Source: Hyphomicrobiales bacterium (lineage in GTDB: Bacteria; Pseudomonadota; Alphaproteobacteria; Rhizobiales; Rhizobiaceae). Taken from it: a stretch of DNA of 64,000 nucleotides. Where the stretch lies: assembly GCA_900473175.1 (NCBI GenBank), contig UCKM01000008.1:1-64000 (forward strand), in the 5' to 3' direction. The notes beneath the pieces are model-generated. The model saw only the letters and a program-made list of their open reading frames with translations. It was not told where the DNA came from and did not search any database. The position numbers and the translations under genes are program-made. Shown in pieces: positions 53,165 to 62,631 of this stretch (positions are counted from its first letter, which is position 1; every line of letters begins with the position of its first letter).

Positions 53165-55730
53165 CGTCACGATCAATGGGCAAAGGCTGGACGTGGAGGC
53201 AGGCTCTACGGTGCTGCAGGCTGCCGAGCGTTTGGGCATCGAGATTCCGACCTTCTGCTATCTGAAGCGCCTGCCGGCATTGGCCTCCTGCCGCATGTGC
53301 CTCGTGGAGATCGAGGGGCAGCGGCGGCTGCAGCCTTCCTGCGCTACCGCGATCATCGATGGCATGGTTGTGCGGACAAACACTCCGCTGATCGACGAGA
53401 CGCGCTCTTCAATGCTCGACATGCTGCTTGCCAACCACCCCCTTGACTGCCCGATCTGCGACAAGGGGGGCGAGTGCGAGCTTCAGGATATGGTGATGGC
53501 ATACGGACCCCGCGAAAGCCGTTTCCGTGATGCCAAGCGTGTATTCCACTCCAAGGACATCCGCCTCAGCCCCGTCATCATCATGAACGTAAACCGATGC
53601 ATCCAGTGCCAACGCTGTGTCCGGATGTGCGAGGAGGTCGTCGGCGCGGTCGCTTTGGGCACCGTCGAAAAGGGTATGGATACAGCCGTCACCGGCTTCG
53701 AGGGCAGTCTTGCGAGCTGCGACCAGTGTGGCAATTGCGTCGAAGTCTGCCCTGTCGGCGCGCTGATGAGCTTCCCTTATCGCTACAAGGCGCGGCCCTG
53801 GGATCTGGCCGAGACAGATACGGTCTGCCCGCATTGCGGCACCGGCTGCCAGCTGACCGTCGGCGCGCGCAAGGGTGAGTTCATGCGGGTCCACTCAAAG
53901 TGGGAGCACGGCGTCAACCGTGAAACGCTCTGCGTGCGGGGGCGCTTCGGCCTCGACTTTGTCGAGAGCCGGGACCGGATCAAACGGCCGATGATCCGTC
54001 GTAATGGCGCTCTGGTTCCGGTTTCTTGGGACGAAGCGGGGAACTACCTGCGCGAGCGCCTGTCGGGCGTAGAGAGCAAGGCTATGGGCGGATTGGCCTC
54101 GCCACGCCTGCCCAACGAGATGCTCTATCAGTTCCAGAAGCTGATGCGGACGGTGTTCCGGACCAACAACATCGACTGCTCATCGCGCTGGTCTACGCCC
54201 TTCGATGCGCTCGGTCCGTTGGTGGCGGGCTTCTACACCCGCGCGCCGCTGGAGGAGTTGATCGGCAACGACTGCGTGCTTGTCGTTGGCGGCAACGTGA
54301 CCGACGAAAACCCGGTCACCGAATACCTGCTGCGGGACGGCGCGCGGCGGCGGCAGACCGGGTTGCTCATGCTCTCGGCGCGGCCATCGCGTCTGGATGC
54401 CGATGCCCGGGCCGTTCTTCGCGTTCGGCCGGGCAGTGAGGCGGCAAGCCTTGCCGCCGTCGTGGCTGGACTGGTGGCTGCGGCTGGTCAGGCTTCGCTG
54501 GCCGATGTTTTTGCGGACCTCGGCGCGGCGACCGACGGACCGGCTGTGACTCCCGAGGATGGCGGGGCGCATCGTCTGGCTGTCGCCCTGATGGAAGGCA
54601 AGAGCGTCACGGTGCTTGTCAGCGCCGACCTGCTGAGATCACCCGAAGCACGCGCGACGCTGCAGCAACTCAACAACCTGCTGCAGCTCTTGCGCGCGCT
54701 TGGTAAGGGCCCGGCGATGCAGTTCCTCTTCGACCGTGCCAACCAATTGGGCGCCTGGGATATGGGAGTTCTGCCGGCGGTGCTGCCGGGCATGCGCCCG
54801 GTGGTCGATGTGGCGGCGCGCACAACTCTCGAACGGGCCTGGGGCGCGGAAATCCCGTCTGAACCGGGCGCGGATTTCGAGGTCATGCTGGAGTTGTGTG
54901 ACAGCGGGCAAGTGGGCGCGCTCTACATCGTGGGAAGCGACCCCCTGATGGCATATCCCGACCGGGAATTTGTGAAGCGGGCGCTTGGGGCTGCCGAGCT
55001 ACTGATCGTGCAGGACTCGTTTCTCACGGATACGGCGGGCCTGGCCGATGTTGTTTTGCCCGCGGCGGGTTATGGCGAGGAATCCGGCACGCTCACCAAC
55101 AACGAGGGCCGGGCCCAGAATGTCCGCAAGTTCCGCGAACCCGCCTTCGAGGCGCGGGGCAATCTGGTGATCTTCGACTTTGTCGCGACCCTCCGCGACC
55201 AGGTGTTGCGCCCGTCGACGCAAGGCGAAATCTTCGACGAGATTGCCCGGCTGATTCCGTCCCATCAAGGGCTCTCGCAGGACCAGCTTGGCCCTGACGG
55301 AGCGTTCACCATGGCCGGACCGCCGCCACCAGCCGGCGAGTTTTTCGGTCCTCCGCCTACCCCGACAGCAGCCGACGGGCTCACGCTGATCACTGGCAAC
55401 TGCCTGTTCCACAACGGGTATATTTCCGAACGCTCGGAGATCCTGAATACGGTCGCGGACGACCCCTATGTCGAGATGAGCGCACGGGACGCCACCCAGC
55501 TTGGCCTTTCAGATGGCGATGAGGTGGTCGTGCGATCTGCCCAAGGCGAACTTACGGCCAAGCTCAAGGTCAACAGGCATTTCCCCGGGGGCCTGGTGTT
55601 CGTTCCCGAAAACTACAAAACCCTGCGTCTCAACAGCCTGATGCGGCGGCGCGAATACCCATGTCCGGTGGAAGTCGAAAGGGCGCAGGCAACCTTCGAG
55701 ATCGCCACCGCCGCCGGACCCGGGCTCTGA
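53157..55730 (+). CDS. nuoG: NADH-quinone oxidoreductase subunit G, with N7 site
   Basis: An 857-residue iron-sulfur subunit. N-terminal ferredoxin domain for N1b (ASCRMCLVE, Cys at about 34-50), His/Cys cluster N5 ([18 protein letters not shown]), N4-type pair ([25 protein letters not shown]), then [13 protein letters not shown] with a later Cys ([10 protein letters not shown]), the ligand set of the extra cluster N7. A large, catalytically degenerate molybdopterin-like domain and a dinucleotide-binding-type tail ([25 protein letters not shown]) follow. N7 is found only in some bacterial complexes, so this places the enzyme in the E. coli/Thermus-like group. It ends the plus-strand cluster. 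Confidence 0.94.
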   Translation: MVSVTINGQRLDVEAGSTVLQAAERLGIEIPTFCYLKRLPALASCRMCLVEIEGQRRLQPSCATAIIDGMVVRTNTPLIDETRSSMLDMLLANHPLDCPICDKGGECELQDMVMAYGPRESRFRDAKRVFHSKDIRLSPVIIMNVNRCIQCQRCVRMCEEVVGAVALGTVEKGMDTAVTGFEGSLASCDQCGNCVEVCPVGALMSFPYRYKARPWDLAETDTVCPHCGTGCQLTVGARKGEFMRVHSKWEHGVNRETLCVRGRFGLDFVESRDRIKRPMIRRNGALVPVSWDEAGNYLRERLSGVESKAMGGLASPRLPNEMLYQFQKLMRTVFRTNNIDCSSRWSTPFDALGPLVAGFYTRAPLEELIGNDCVLVVGGNVTDENPVTEYLLRDGARRRQTGLLMLSARPSRLDADARAVLRVRPGSEAASLAAVVAGLVAAAGQASLADVFADLGAATDGPAVTPEDGGAHRLAVALMEGKSVTVLVSADLLRSPEARATLQQLNNLLQLLRALGKGPAMQFLFDRANQLGAWDMGVLPAVLPGMRPVVDVAARTTLERAWGAEIPSEPGADFEVMLELCDSGQVGALYIVGSDPLMAYPDREFVKRALGAAELLIVQDSFLTDTAGLADVVLPAAGYGEESGTLTNNEGRAQNVRKFREPAFEARGNLVIFDFVATLRDQVLRPSTQGEIFDEIARLIPSHQGLSQDQLGPDGAFTMAGPPPPAGEFFGPPPTPTAADGLTLITGNCLFHNGYISERSEILNTVADDPYVEMSARDATQLGLSDGDEVVVRSAQGELTAKLKVNRHFPGGLVFVPENYKTLRLNSLMRRREYPCPVEVERAQATFEIATAAGPGL

Positions 55731-55814
55731 GAGGGTGTGGGCCAAAACATTGCCCGGTTCATCCTGCAGCCTGCCCTAACTACTAGCTCCGCGCCTCGCC
55801 CGAGTCGGGGGGTC

Positions 55815-56255
55815 TCAGTGATAGCCGGTCCCGGCAATGTAATCGGACAGCCACTGCTCGTTGTGCAGCGATTCATCGAGCCGGTGCTTGACCACGTCGC
55901 CGATACTGACCACGCCGATAGCGGTGTCGCCCTCCATGACTACCACGTGGCGCGTGCGCCGCGTGGTCATGATCGCCATCACCAGGGGTAGCCCGTCCTC
56001 TGTTGAACAGGTCGCCACACTGCGGTTCATTATATCGGCGACCCGCATCATGGCTGCCTCGGCCCCGTATTCAGCCACCGCATTGCAACAGTCCCGTTCC
56101 GACAACGCGCCCAGGTATTCCCCTGGTCGACGGCCGACGACCACGAAGCCGATGTTGTTGTCCCGAAACAGCCGAAGGACGTCCACCATGGTCTGACCCG
56201 GAGTGACCGTGACGATCCCGGGGGTCTTGTTTTTCAAGATATGACAGATAAGCAT
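55815..56255 (-). CDS. Two-CBS-domain protein next to complex I genes
   Basis: A 146-residue protein made of two CBS domains (residues 8-60: FRDNNIGFVVVGRRPGEYLG, ALSERDCC; residues 78-135: MAIMTTRRTRHVVVMEGDTA, GVVSIGDVVKHRL). CBS pairs bind adenine nucleotides and act as energy or nucleotide sensors. It lies between convergent nuoG and nuoI, 45 bases from nuoI on the same strand, so it may share that transcript. The ATG at 56255 follows AGGAGG. Confidence 0.88.
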   Translation of the reverse strand: MLICHILKNKTPGIVTVTPGQTMVDVLRLFRDNNIGFVVVGRRPGEYLGALSERDCCNAVAEYGAEAAMMRVADIMNRSVATCSTEDGLPLVMAIMTTRRTRHVVVMEGDTAIGVVSIGDVVKHRLDESLHNEQWLSDYIAGTGYH

Positions 56256-56300
56256 CTGCACCTCCTGTCTGCACGCTCCGCCTCCACGGTTGGTGCGCGC

Positions 56301-56867
56301 TCACGTTCGTCGGATATTCCGCCACCAGTTGTATCCATGCGGCGCGCTCGTCACGACGAGCACGTCTTGTTCGGTGTTGAGGCGCGCGGCGACCACGCCG
56401 CCACCGGTCGTCGCCTTGCCCGGCTTGCCGAGCAGATTGTCACGCCCAATCACCAGATCACGCGAGGAGAAACTCGAGAATTCGTACTGCTGGCCAAGTG
56501 CGATCGCATCCGCTGGGCAGGCGTCCTCGCACAGCCCGCAGAATAGGCATCGGGCCATGTCGATCTCGAATTTCGCCGGACGCCGGTTGCCCTTGTCGTC
56601 CTCGTAGGGGACGACTTCTATGCAGTCGCAGGGACAAATCCGCGCGCAGAGTTCGCAGGCCACGCATTTGATCTCGCCCTCTTCGTCGCGCTTCAGGAAA
56701 TGATGCCCGCGGTAACGCGCGTAGGGCAACCATTTCTCCTTATCCGGATACTGCATGGTCACGGATCTGGAGAACATGTAGCCAAAGGTCAGAGTCAAAG
56801 CGGTAGCAAAATCGGCGAAGAACACCCAGCCGATCCATGTTCCAACTCTGTCCCGTGCGCGCGACAT
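56301..56867 (-). CDS. nuoI: NADH-quinone oxidoreductase subunit I
   Basis: A 188-residue subunit carrying clusters N6a and N6b: CVACELCARICPCDC near residue 68 and CLFCGLCEDACPADA near 107, with RYRGHHFLKRDEEGEIKC just before. It has a C-terminal extension (from about 135, GRDNLLGKPGKATTGGGVV) beyond the usual core. It lies ten bases after nuoH on the minus strand, apart from the rest of the cluster. Confidence 0.95.
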   Translation of the reverse strand: MSRARDRVGTWIGWVFFADFATALTLTFGYMFSRSVTMQYPDKEKWLPYARYRGHHFLKRDEEGEIKCVACELCARICPCDCIEVVPYEDDKGNRRPAKFEIDMARCLFCGLCEDACPADAIALGQQYEFSSFSSRDLVIGRDNLLGKPGKATTGGGVVAARLNTEQDVLVVTSAPHGYNWWRNIRRT

Positions 56868-56877
56868 CGCCGCCCCG

Positions 56878-57879
56878 CTACGGAGCCGTTGCGGCCCCTA
56901 ATATAACACCGGTTATGATTATGTTCGCAATAGATAGAGGAAGCAAGACTTTCCACCCGATCGCCATCAGTTGGTCGTAGCGGTAGCGGGGGAAAGTGAA
57001 GCGGAACCATATAAACAAATAGACGAAGAACGCTACCTTCAGCAGAAACCAGAGGAGCGGTGGCAAGGGGACCAGCGCGCCGTTCCAGCCGCCGAAGAAC
57101 AGGATCACCACCAGGACCGACACCAGCAACACGATGGCATATTCGCTGACCATGAAGAACGCAAAGCGGATACCGCTGTATTCGGTATGGAACCCTGCCC
57201 CCAGATCGCCTTCCGCTTCCGCGAGGTCGAACGGAATGCGCTGCGCTTCGGCGAGTCCGGCAACGAAGAATACGAAGAAGCCGACCGGTTGATAGACGAT
57301 GTTCCAGACACCGGCTTGCGCCCGCACGATCTCGAGCAGGCTCATGGATTGCGCCAACATCACCACGCCGATGACCGCGAACCCCATCGGGATCTCGTAG
57401 CTGATCATCTGCGCGCAGGTCCTGAGGCTGCCCAGGACAGCGTATTTGCTGTTAGCGGCCCAGCCGCCGAAGATGACGCCATAGACCTCGATCCCGATCA
57501 CCGCGAAGACGAAAAGGAGGGCCACATTCATGTTGGAGACGTAGAGGGTGATCTCGTGGCCGAGGACCGAGACGCTTTCGCCGAAGGGGATCGCGACGAA
57601 CACCACAAAGGGGGGGGCGAGCGCCAGGATTGGCGCCAGTTTGAACAGGAAGCGGTCGGCCTCGGCCGGTATGTGGTCCTCTTTGGTTAAGAGCTTGATT
57701 CCGTCCGCCACCGGCTGCAGTAGCCCATGCCACCCCACGCGCATCGGTCCCATCCGCTGCTGCATGTGCCCGGCGATCTTGCGTTCCAACCAGGTTAGCG
57801 GCAAGGGCAGCAGCAGCAGCATCGCAATCAGAAACGCGACCTTGAAGGCGATGAGACCAAGGGCGACGATAAGTTCCAT
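56878..57879 (-). CDS. nuoH: NADH-quinone oxidoreductase subunit H
   Basis: A 333-residue, eight-helix subunit that forms the membrane side of the quinone pocket. RKIAGHMQQRMGPMRVGWHG near residue 33, LQPVADGIKLLTKEDHIPAEAD near 54, and RIPFDLAEAEGDLGAGFHTE near 212 are diagnostic. It starts the divergent nuoH-nuoI(-CBS) transcript, convergent with nuoG. Confidence 0.95.
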   Translation of the reverse strand: MELIVALGLIAFKVAFLIAMLLLLPLPLTWLERKIAGHMQQRMGPMRVGWHGLLQPVADGIKLLTKEDHIPAEADRFLFKLAPILALAPPFVVFVAIPFGESVSVLGHEITLYVSNMNVALLFVFAVIGIEVYGVIFGGWAANSKYAVLGSLRTCAQMISYEIPMGFAVIGVVMLAQSMSLLEIVRAQAGVWNIVYQPVGFFVFFVAGLAEAQRIPFDLAEAEGDLGAGFHTEYSGIRFAFFMVSEYAIVLLVSVLVVILFFGGWNGALVPLPPLLWFLLKVAFFVYLFIWFRFTFPRYRYDQLMAIGWKVLLPLSIANIIITGVILGAATAP

Positions 57880-58262
57880 GATCCGCGGCTACTTATTCAT
57901 CGGGTTGAAACGCAACCGGACTTTGGCTCCGGCTGTACGCTGCGCACTTATCAGGTTGCAGGGTACAACGGCGGCGCACCACACGCAATGACATCACAGA
58001 TATGTCGTCGCTGGTGTCCGCACTCTCGCGCCAGCATGATGCGTTGGCTAAGGCCAACGACATAAAGGACTTGGGATGCTGTTGTCGGAAATCCGCGAAA
58101 ATGCGGATTGGCAGGACGCGCGTCGTGCGGCGCCCTAAATGGGGTTCCGTCTGGTTAATTGTGCAGAAGTGTGTAAGTCAACGCTAACATAAACAACCTT
58201 CGGCACCCCCCTGAGTGAACGCCGGTTGCATTCAAGGCAAACGGCGATCTTCGCGCAATGCG
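57880..58262. other. Gap between nuoH and the LivJ-like gene
   Basis: A 383-bp stretch without a supported gene. It should hold the nuoH promoter. One small hairpin (AATCCGC/GCGGATT, near 58090-58110) is visible; nothing else. Confidence 0.45.
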
Positions 58263-59528
58263 CTATTTTCCCGCGTCGCTTTTGATTTTTCCGACTTCGA
58301 CCGCGCTCATTTCACCAACGGTCGTAACCTCTCCACTCTTGATTCTCCACAGCCGGAACGGTCCGGTGATGTCACCATACTGGTCAAAGCTGACTGGGCC
58401 TATCACACCTTGATACTTGATCGGCTTTCCGTCTTTGATCAGTTTCAGGGCCTTTTGGAACTGTTCCTTGCCCGCCGAAATTGGCTCACCTTGATCGGCA
58501 ACAATCTTCGGAATGGCCGCCTTGATTGCCGCTGCATCCGGCTTGCCAGCCGCGGCAATCGCAAGAGCCACGATCGCACCTGCATCATAGGAGCGGTCGG
58601 CAGCGGGTGCACTTGGCGCAATGCCGCCCGAGAAGGTCTCGAAATTCGCGTTGAAATATTCAGTTGAGGCTGTCGGGCTGGTGCCGGAGGAGGTGCCGTA
58701 GGCGTTTTCCAGATATTGCGCGCCAACGCTCTCGATGAAATCCTTGGAGTTCATGCCGTCATTCAACAGGAAAGTCTGCTTGCCGCCGCCGGAAATCCAG
58801 GCACGGGCAATGGTGGCCCCGTCAACTGGGTAGCTGACCAGGTAGAGCGCATCCGGTTCTCCGGCCATGGCGGCGCTGGCTTCAGACGAATAGCTCGCCT
58901 GCTTCTCGTTGTACGGAGTCGTTGAGGTGATCGTTCCTCCGAGCGCCTTGTAGGCAGCGGAGAATTCGCGAACCATGTTGACGCCAAAATCATTGTTGAC
59001 GTGAATGATCGCGATCTTCTTCAGGCCCTGATCCAATGCGTATTTGGCAGCTGCGGTTCCCTGAAGGGCATCGGATGTGATCGTGCGAAAGAACACGCCA
59101 TTTGTCTTGCCCTGCTTGCCGAGCTCCGTCAGGGTTGGCGACGAGGAAGCAGGCGAGACTTGAACGATACCGGCAGGCGCCGTGACGGATGTTAGGATCG
59201 GGATGGAAACGGAGGAGATAATGCCACCGATGATCACCTGCACTTTCTTAATGTTGACCAGTTGGGTTGCCTGATCCACGGCCACGGTGCCCTGGCTCTG
59301 GCTGTCGCGCGTGTCAGCAATGATCTTGCATCCATTTGCGCCGCCGGCGTCATTGAAGTCCTTGAAGGCCATCTCGACGGCCTTCGCTCCGGCTTGGCCA
59401 TACTCGCCAGCAGGCCCCGTAAGTTCCATGACCAGGCCAACCGTAATGTCACAGTCGGCTGCATAGGAAGGCGCAGTCGATATGGCAATCCCGGCCAGCA
59501 ATGTTGTTAGAAGCAGCGTTTTCCGCAT
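58263..59528 (-). CDS. Branched-chain-type ABC transporter substrate-binding protein
   Basis: Periplasmic protein of 421 residues of the LivJ/PF13458 type: signal peptide (residues 1-23, LAGIAISTAPSYA), then DCDITVGLVMELTGPAGEYG, AKAVEMAFKDFNDAGGANGC and the two-lobed fold to the end. AAGGGGAATAAAA precedes the ATG. It is the last gene of an operon (GntR, TIGR04076, aldo/keto reductase), two bases after the reductase, and divergent from livG/livF/livH at 61822, which are its evident partners. Substrate unknown: the catabolic genes suggest something other than leucine. Confidence 0.92.
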   Translation of the reverse strand: MRKTLLLTTLLAGIAISTAPSYAADCDITVGLVMELTGPAGEYGQAGAKAVEMAFKDFNDAGGANGCKIIADTRDSQSQGTVAVDQATQLVNIKKVQVIIGGIISSVSIPILTSVTAPAGIVQVSPASSSPTLTELGKQGKTNGVFFRTITSDALQGTAAAKYALDQGLKKIAIIHVNNDFGVNMVREFSAAYKALGGTITSTTPYNEKQASYSSEASAAMAGEPDALYLVSYPVDGATIARAWISGGGKQTFLLNDGMNSKDFIESVGAQYLENAYGTSSGTSPTASTEYFNANFETFSGGIAPSAPAADRSYDAGAIVALAIAAAGKPDAAAIKAAIPKIVADQGEPISAGKEQFQKALKLIKDGKPIKYQGVIGPVSFDQYGDITGPFRLWRIKSGEVTTVGEMSAVEVGKIKSDAGK

Positions 59529-59530
59529 TT

Positions 59531-60583
59531 TTATTCCCCTTTGTTGAGATTGTATTTCATGATCATTCCATGGCGGCCGATGCGGTCACGCTCCAACGTG
59601 TACACATCGCCGTCAATGTCATTCGCCTGCGCAAGAACCGCGTTGATGTCCGCTTGATCTTGCACCGTCAGTCTCAGGTCAGAAATGGCCAGGTTGGCTT
59701 TTAGATGATCCCGATTGCGCGCTCCGACGATGACTGCTGCTACGCGCGGTTTTGTCAGCATGGCCGCGCTTGCGACCGTTGCAATGTCCGTCCGGTGACG
59801 ATCTGCAATTGCGCGCAAGTTGGCAAGCAGGTGCTGGAACAAGTCCCAGCCGCCGAAATCATCGATGATCAACTTGTATTTGGTCAGCGAGCGGTTTTCC
59901 AGCGGGTCGTCCGGTTCGGGCTCGCCAAGCCAGCGATCGCTGAGAAAACCTCCCGCCACGGTGCCGTAGCAGAGAAACGAGAAATCGCGATCGGCCGCAA
60001 GGGCAACCATCTGCTTTTCCGGCCGCCGGTCGAGCAGAGAATATTGCAGCTGTATCGAAGTAAGGGGCACGCCAGACTGGATAATGGCCCGAACGTGGTC
60101 CGTATCGAAATTGGTGCCGCTGACACGTGAAATCTTGCCCGCGTTTTGCAGCTCCAGCAACCACTGAGCGGTCTCGAGCCATTTTGGTGCGTCGTAATCC
60201 CACCAATGAAACTGTACAAGGTCGAGGCAATCGAGATTGAGCCGTTTCAGGGATATATCGATCGCGCGTTCGACATAAGCTTTGCTGATGCGCGGTAGCA
60301 CCTCAAGGTCAGGCACGAATTTCGTATGGACGCGCACCCGATCGAGCGCATCCTGCCCGCGAAGATCGCGGTAACGCAAACGGAACCGGCCGATCAATTC
60401 CTCGACACCGGTGTAGATGTCTGCGCAGTCGAAGGTGGTGATCCCTGCGTCCGCAAAAGCAACCATGTCGTCGATTGCATCGTTCGCACTGATCGCACCA
60501 TGTCCCCCCGCCAATTGCCAGCCGCCGCGGATCACCCGCGATATTTCGTAGTTTCCGGCAAGTTCTATGCGCTGCATGGGCAT
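59531..60583 (-). CDS. Aldo/keto reductase-family oxidoreductase
   Basis: A 350-residue AKR. VIRGGWQLAGGHGAIS, the catalytic Asp-Tyr pair in DCADIYTGVEELIGR near residue 53-58, Lys in RVHTKFVPDLEVL near 88, and His in VQFHWWDYD near 125 fit the tetrad. The C-terminus (AAVIVGARNRDHLKAN) binds NADPH. It lies three bases after the TIGR04076 gene. It probably reduces or oxidises a carbonyl of the imported substrate; its true reaction is unknown. Confidence 0.88.
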   Translation of the reverse strand: MPMQRIELAGNYEISRVIRGGWQLAGGHGAISANDAIDDMVAFADAGITTFDCADIYTGVEELIGRFRLRYRDLRGQDALDRVRVHTKFVPDLEVLPRISKAYVERAIDISLKRLNLDCLDLVQFHWWDYDAPKWLETAQWLLELQNAGKISRVSGTNFDTDHVRAIIQSGVPLTSIQLQYSLLDRRPEKQMVALAADRDFSFLCYGTVAGGFLSDRWLGEPEPDDPLENRSLTKYKLIIDDFGGWDLFQHLLANLRAIADRHRTDIATVASAAMLTKPRVAAVIVGARNRDHLKANLAISDLRLTVQDQADINAVLAQANDIDGDVYTLERDRIGRHGMIMKYNLNKGE

Positions 60584-60586
60584 TGC

Positions 60587-60943
60587 CTATTCATTTTCCA
60601 GGGGAACAGCTGTTGTTTCGGCGTGGCTGAAGCGGCGCAGGCCGAGCCGGGTAATCCGGAGTCTGCTCGAACAGTTGGGATCCGGACAGGCAATCTCGGC
60701 ATCGGTCGTCATCCAGTCGTTGCGGTGGGTCAGACGCTGCTTGGCGGCAAGCAGCGGCAGAACGGATGAAAGTGAGTAAATGGAAAAGCCCTGACCTGGC
60801 GGAAGGTGAAGCATTTCACCACGCAACTCGAAATAGTCGCCGGGCTTTGCTCCGCAATAGATGGCGCCGCCATCCGGTACGATCACTTCCACTTTGAGAT
60901 CGTATAGCTCGAACACATCGTCGAGGGATGTGGTGTCAGCCAT
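60587..60943 (-). CDS. TIGR04076-like small protein
   Basis: A 118-residue soluble protein. LKVEVIVPDGGAIYCGAKPG, then DYFELRGEMLHLPPGQGFSI and the C-terminal IACPDPNCSSRLRITRLGLR recall the TIGR04076 family, a small family of unknown function seen beside catabolic enzymes. Four Cys (CGAKPG; CPDPNC) might bind a metal. GGAGGCC precedes the ATG at 60943, which overlaps the GntR stop by eight bases, so it belongs to the same operon. Confidence 0.7.
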   Translation of the reverse strand: MADTTSLDDVFELYDLKVEVIVPDGGAIYCGAKPGDYFELRGEMLHLPPGQGFSIYSLSSVLPLLAAKQRLTHRNDWMTTDAEIACPDPNCSSRLRITRLGLRRFSHAETTAVPLENE

Positions 60944-61697
60944 ATCGGGCCTCCTCTCCTGTCTGCGCCCCATTGGCATCAAGTGTGCCGCGAATAAGGT
61001 TAAATGAGCGACTGATATCGTTGGAGAGCGCAAGGACAGCAGCCTCTTGATCTCTTCGTTCCAGCGCGTCGATCAGCGCCCAATGATAGTTGGTGGCCGC
61101 GCGACCGCCTTGCCTGTTATGGATATGGGCGGCAGCGCGGATATAGGGCCCTGATTGTAACCAAAGGCTTTCAACAATCGGAATGAGCACTTGCGAGCGA
61201 GCGGCGTGATAGATGTGAAAATGAAACTGCTGATTGAGCTCGGACGTTTGATAGCCGACGTCGGCATCGTGTTCTTCGAACGCCCTGTCGCAGTCACTGT
61301 TGATCTGACGAAGGATACGAAAATCCTTCGCCGCCAAGTGGGGAATGGCCAAGGCTACGATCTGGCCCTCGATCATGGTTCTGGCATGTGCCAGGTCGTC
61401 AAGACGTTCCCGCGTGATCAGGGGAACGCGCACCGTGCGGTTTGGCAGCGCCTCCAAAGCCTGTTCCGAGATGAGACGCCGTAATGCCTCCCGAACTGGC
61501 ATCGTGCTTGTCTGGAGTTTATCAGCAAGATCGACAATTCGCAGGAAATCACCGGCGTCAAACATGCCGTTTATCAGAGATCGGCGCAATTGGGCGTAAA
61601 CCCGATCGTGGAGCGTTTCACGTCCGACGGGGGATAACCCTTCATCCAAGGTTATGCGGCGATCCACTTCACTGCCCTCTGCAATCACGGTAGACAA
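60936..61697 (-). CDS. GntR-family (FCD) regulator of the Liv-type operons
   Basis: A 253-residue FadR-type regulator: winged helix at residues 25-95 (YAQLRRSLINGMFDAGDFLR, TSTMPVREALRRL) and an FCD domain (LNQQFHFHIYHAARSQVLIP; its His residues probably bind metal). There is no ATG at the domain start; the TTG at 61697 was chosen and a GTG at 61688 is an alternative. It heads the minus-strand operon and is divergent from livG at 61822. Confidence 0.88.
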   Translation of the reverse strand: MSTVIAEGSEVDRRITLDEGLSPVGRETLHDRVYAQLRRSLINGMFDAGDFLRIVDLADKLQTSTMPVREALRRLISEQALEALPNRTVRVPLITRERLDDLAHARTMIEGQIVALAIPHLAAKDFRILRQINSDCDRAFEEHDADVGYQTSELNQQFHFHIYHAARSQVLIPIVESLWLQSGPYIRAAAHIHNRQGGRAATNYHWALIDALERRDQEAAVLALSNDISRSFNLIRGTLDANGAQTGEEARYG

Positions 61698-61775
61698 GCA
61701 TTTCGCTCGCTTTCGGTTCGTCGGGGCAAACTTTGCCCGTGCACAATTTGTAGTTGCTTTTTCGCACAAGGTAAA

Positions 61776-61787
61776 GTTTGATCAAAC
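61776..61787. promoter_or_regulatory. Candidate GntR operator GTTTGATCAAAC
   Basis: A perfect 12-bp palindrome in the 124-bp gap between the divergent GntR and livG genes, 79 bases before the GntR start and 35 before livG. Length and symmetry suit a FadR-type dimer. A related TTGTAC half-site follows at about 61803. Assignment to the neighbouring regulator is inference. Confidence 0.5.
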
Positions 61788-61821
61788 ATCATGTATCAAA
61801 AATTTGTACAAGAAGAATTTC

Positions 61822-62631
61822 ATGCAGAGTGTCGCCGATGAAAAACATGATACGGCTTCGATAAACCGCAGCCCGGTTATTGACGCGCGCCGATTGGTCA
61901 AGCGCTTTGGTGGGATTACGGCCGTGGCAGGTATCTCGCTTGTGCTGCAACAGGGTGAAATGATCGGGTTGATCGGCCCAAATGGCGCTGGGAAAACCAC
62001 ACTTTTCAATCTGATTGCCGGAAGCCTCAAACCGTCATCAGGCGAGATATGGATATCCGGTCGGGAGGTCTCGCAAGAACGACCAGAATTGAGGATCGCT
62101 CGAGGCGTGGGGCGAACATTCCAGATTCCCCGACCATTCGCCGAAATGACGGTGCTTGAAAATGTTCTGACTGGTGCTCAAGAACAGGATGGCGAGCGCC
62201 TTTTCGCGAATTTTTTCAATCCTGGGCGAGTTGCGGGGCAGGAGAGGGCCGCGATCGACAAGGCACGGTCACTGCTTTCCTTTGTTACGCTGTCGGGACT
62301 TGAGAACGAGCCTGCACGGGTGCTGTCAGGCGGGCAGCGCAAACTTCTGGAACTTGCCCGGATTCTGATGGCCGACCCGGCCGCAATCCTGCTGGACGAA
62401 CCCGCCGCGGGCGTTAATCCTGCACTTCTTGAAACGATCATGGAGCGTGTGCTGGAACTCCACGCGCAAGGCAAATCCATTCTGCTGATCGAGCATAACA
62501 TGGACATGATATCCCGGCTCTGCAGCCGGGTTATGGCAATGGCCTCAGGCAGGCATCTTGCCGAGGGAACACCTGACGAGGTAGCGACCAATCCTGCGGT
62601 GATAGAAGCTTACCTGGGAGGTGCTGCATGA
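61822..62631 (+). CDS. livG: Branched-chain-type ABC transporter ATPase (LivG-like)
   Basis: A 269-residue ATPase with Walker A IGPNGAGKTTLFNLIAG near residue 53, the LivG-typical RGVGRTFQIPRPFAEMTVLE, signature LSGGQRKLLELARILM near 170, Walker B ILLDEPAAGVNPAL and C-terminal IEAYLGG. Start at 61822 (MQSVADE); no strong ribosome site. The next gene, livF, overlaps by four bases. Confidence 0.93.
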   Translation: MQSVADEKHDTASINRSPVIDARRLVKRFGGITAVAGISLVLQQGEMIGLIGPNGAGKTTLFNLIAGSLKPSSGEIWISGREVSQERPELRIARGVGRTFQIPRPFAEMTVLENVLTGAQEQDGERLFANFFNPGRVAGQERAAIDKARSLLSFVTLSGLENEPARVLSGGQRKLLELARILMADPAAILLDEPAAGVNPALLETIMERVLELHAQGKSILLIEHNMDMISRLCSRVMAMASGRHLAEGTPDEVATNPAVIEAYLGGAA

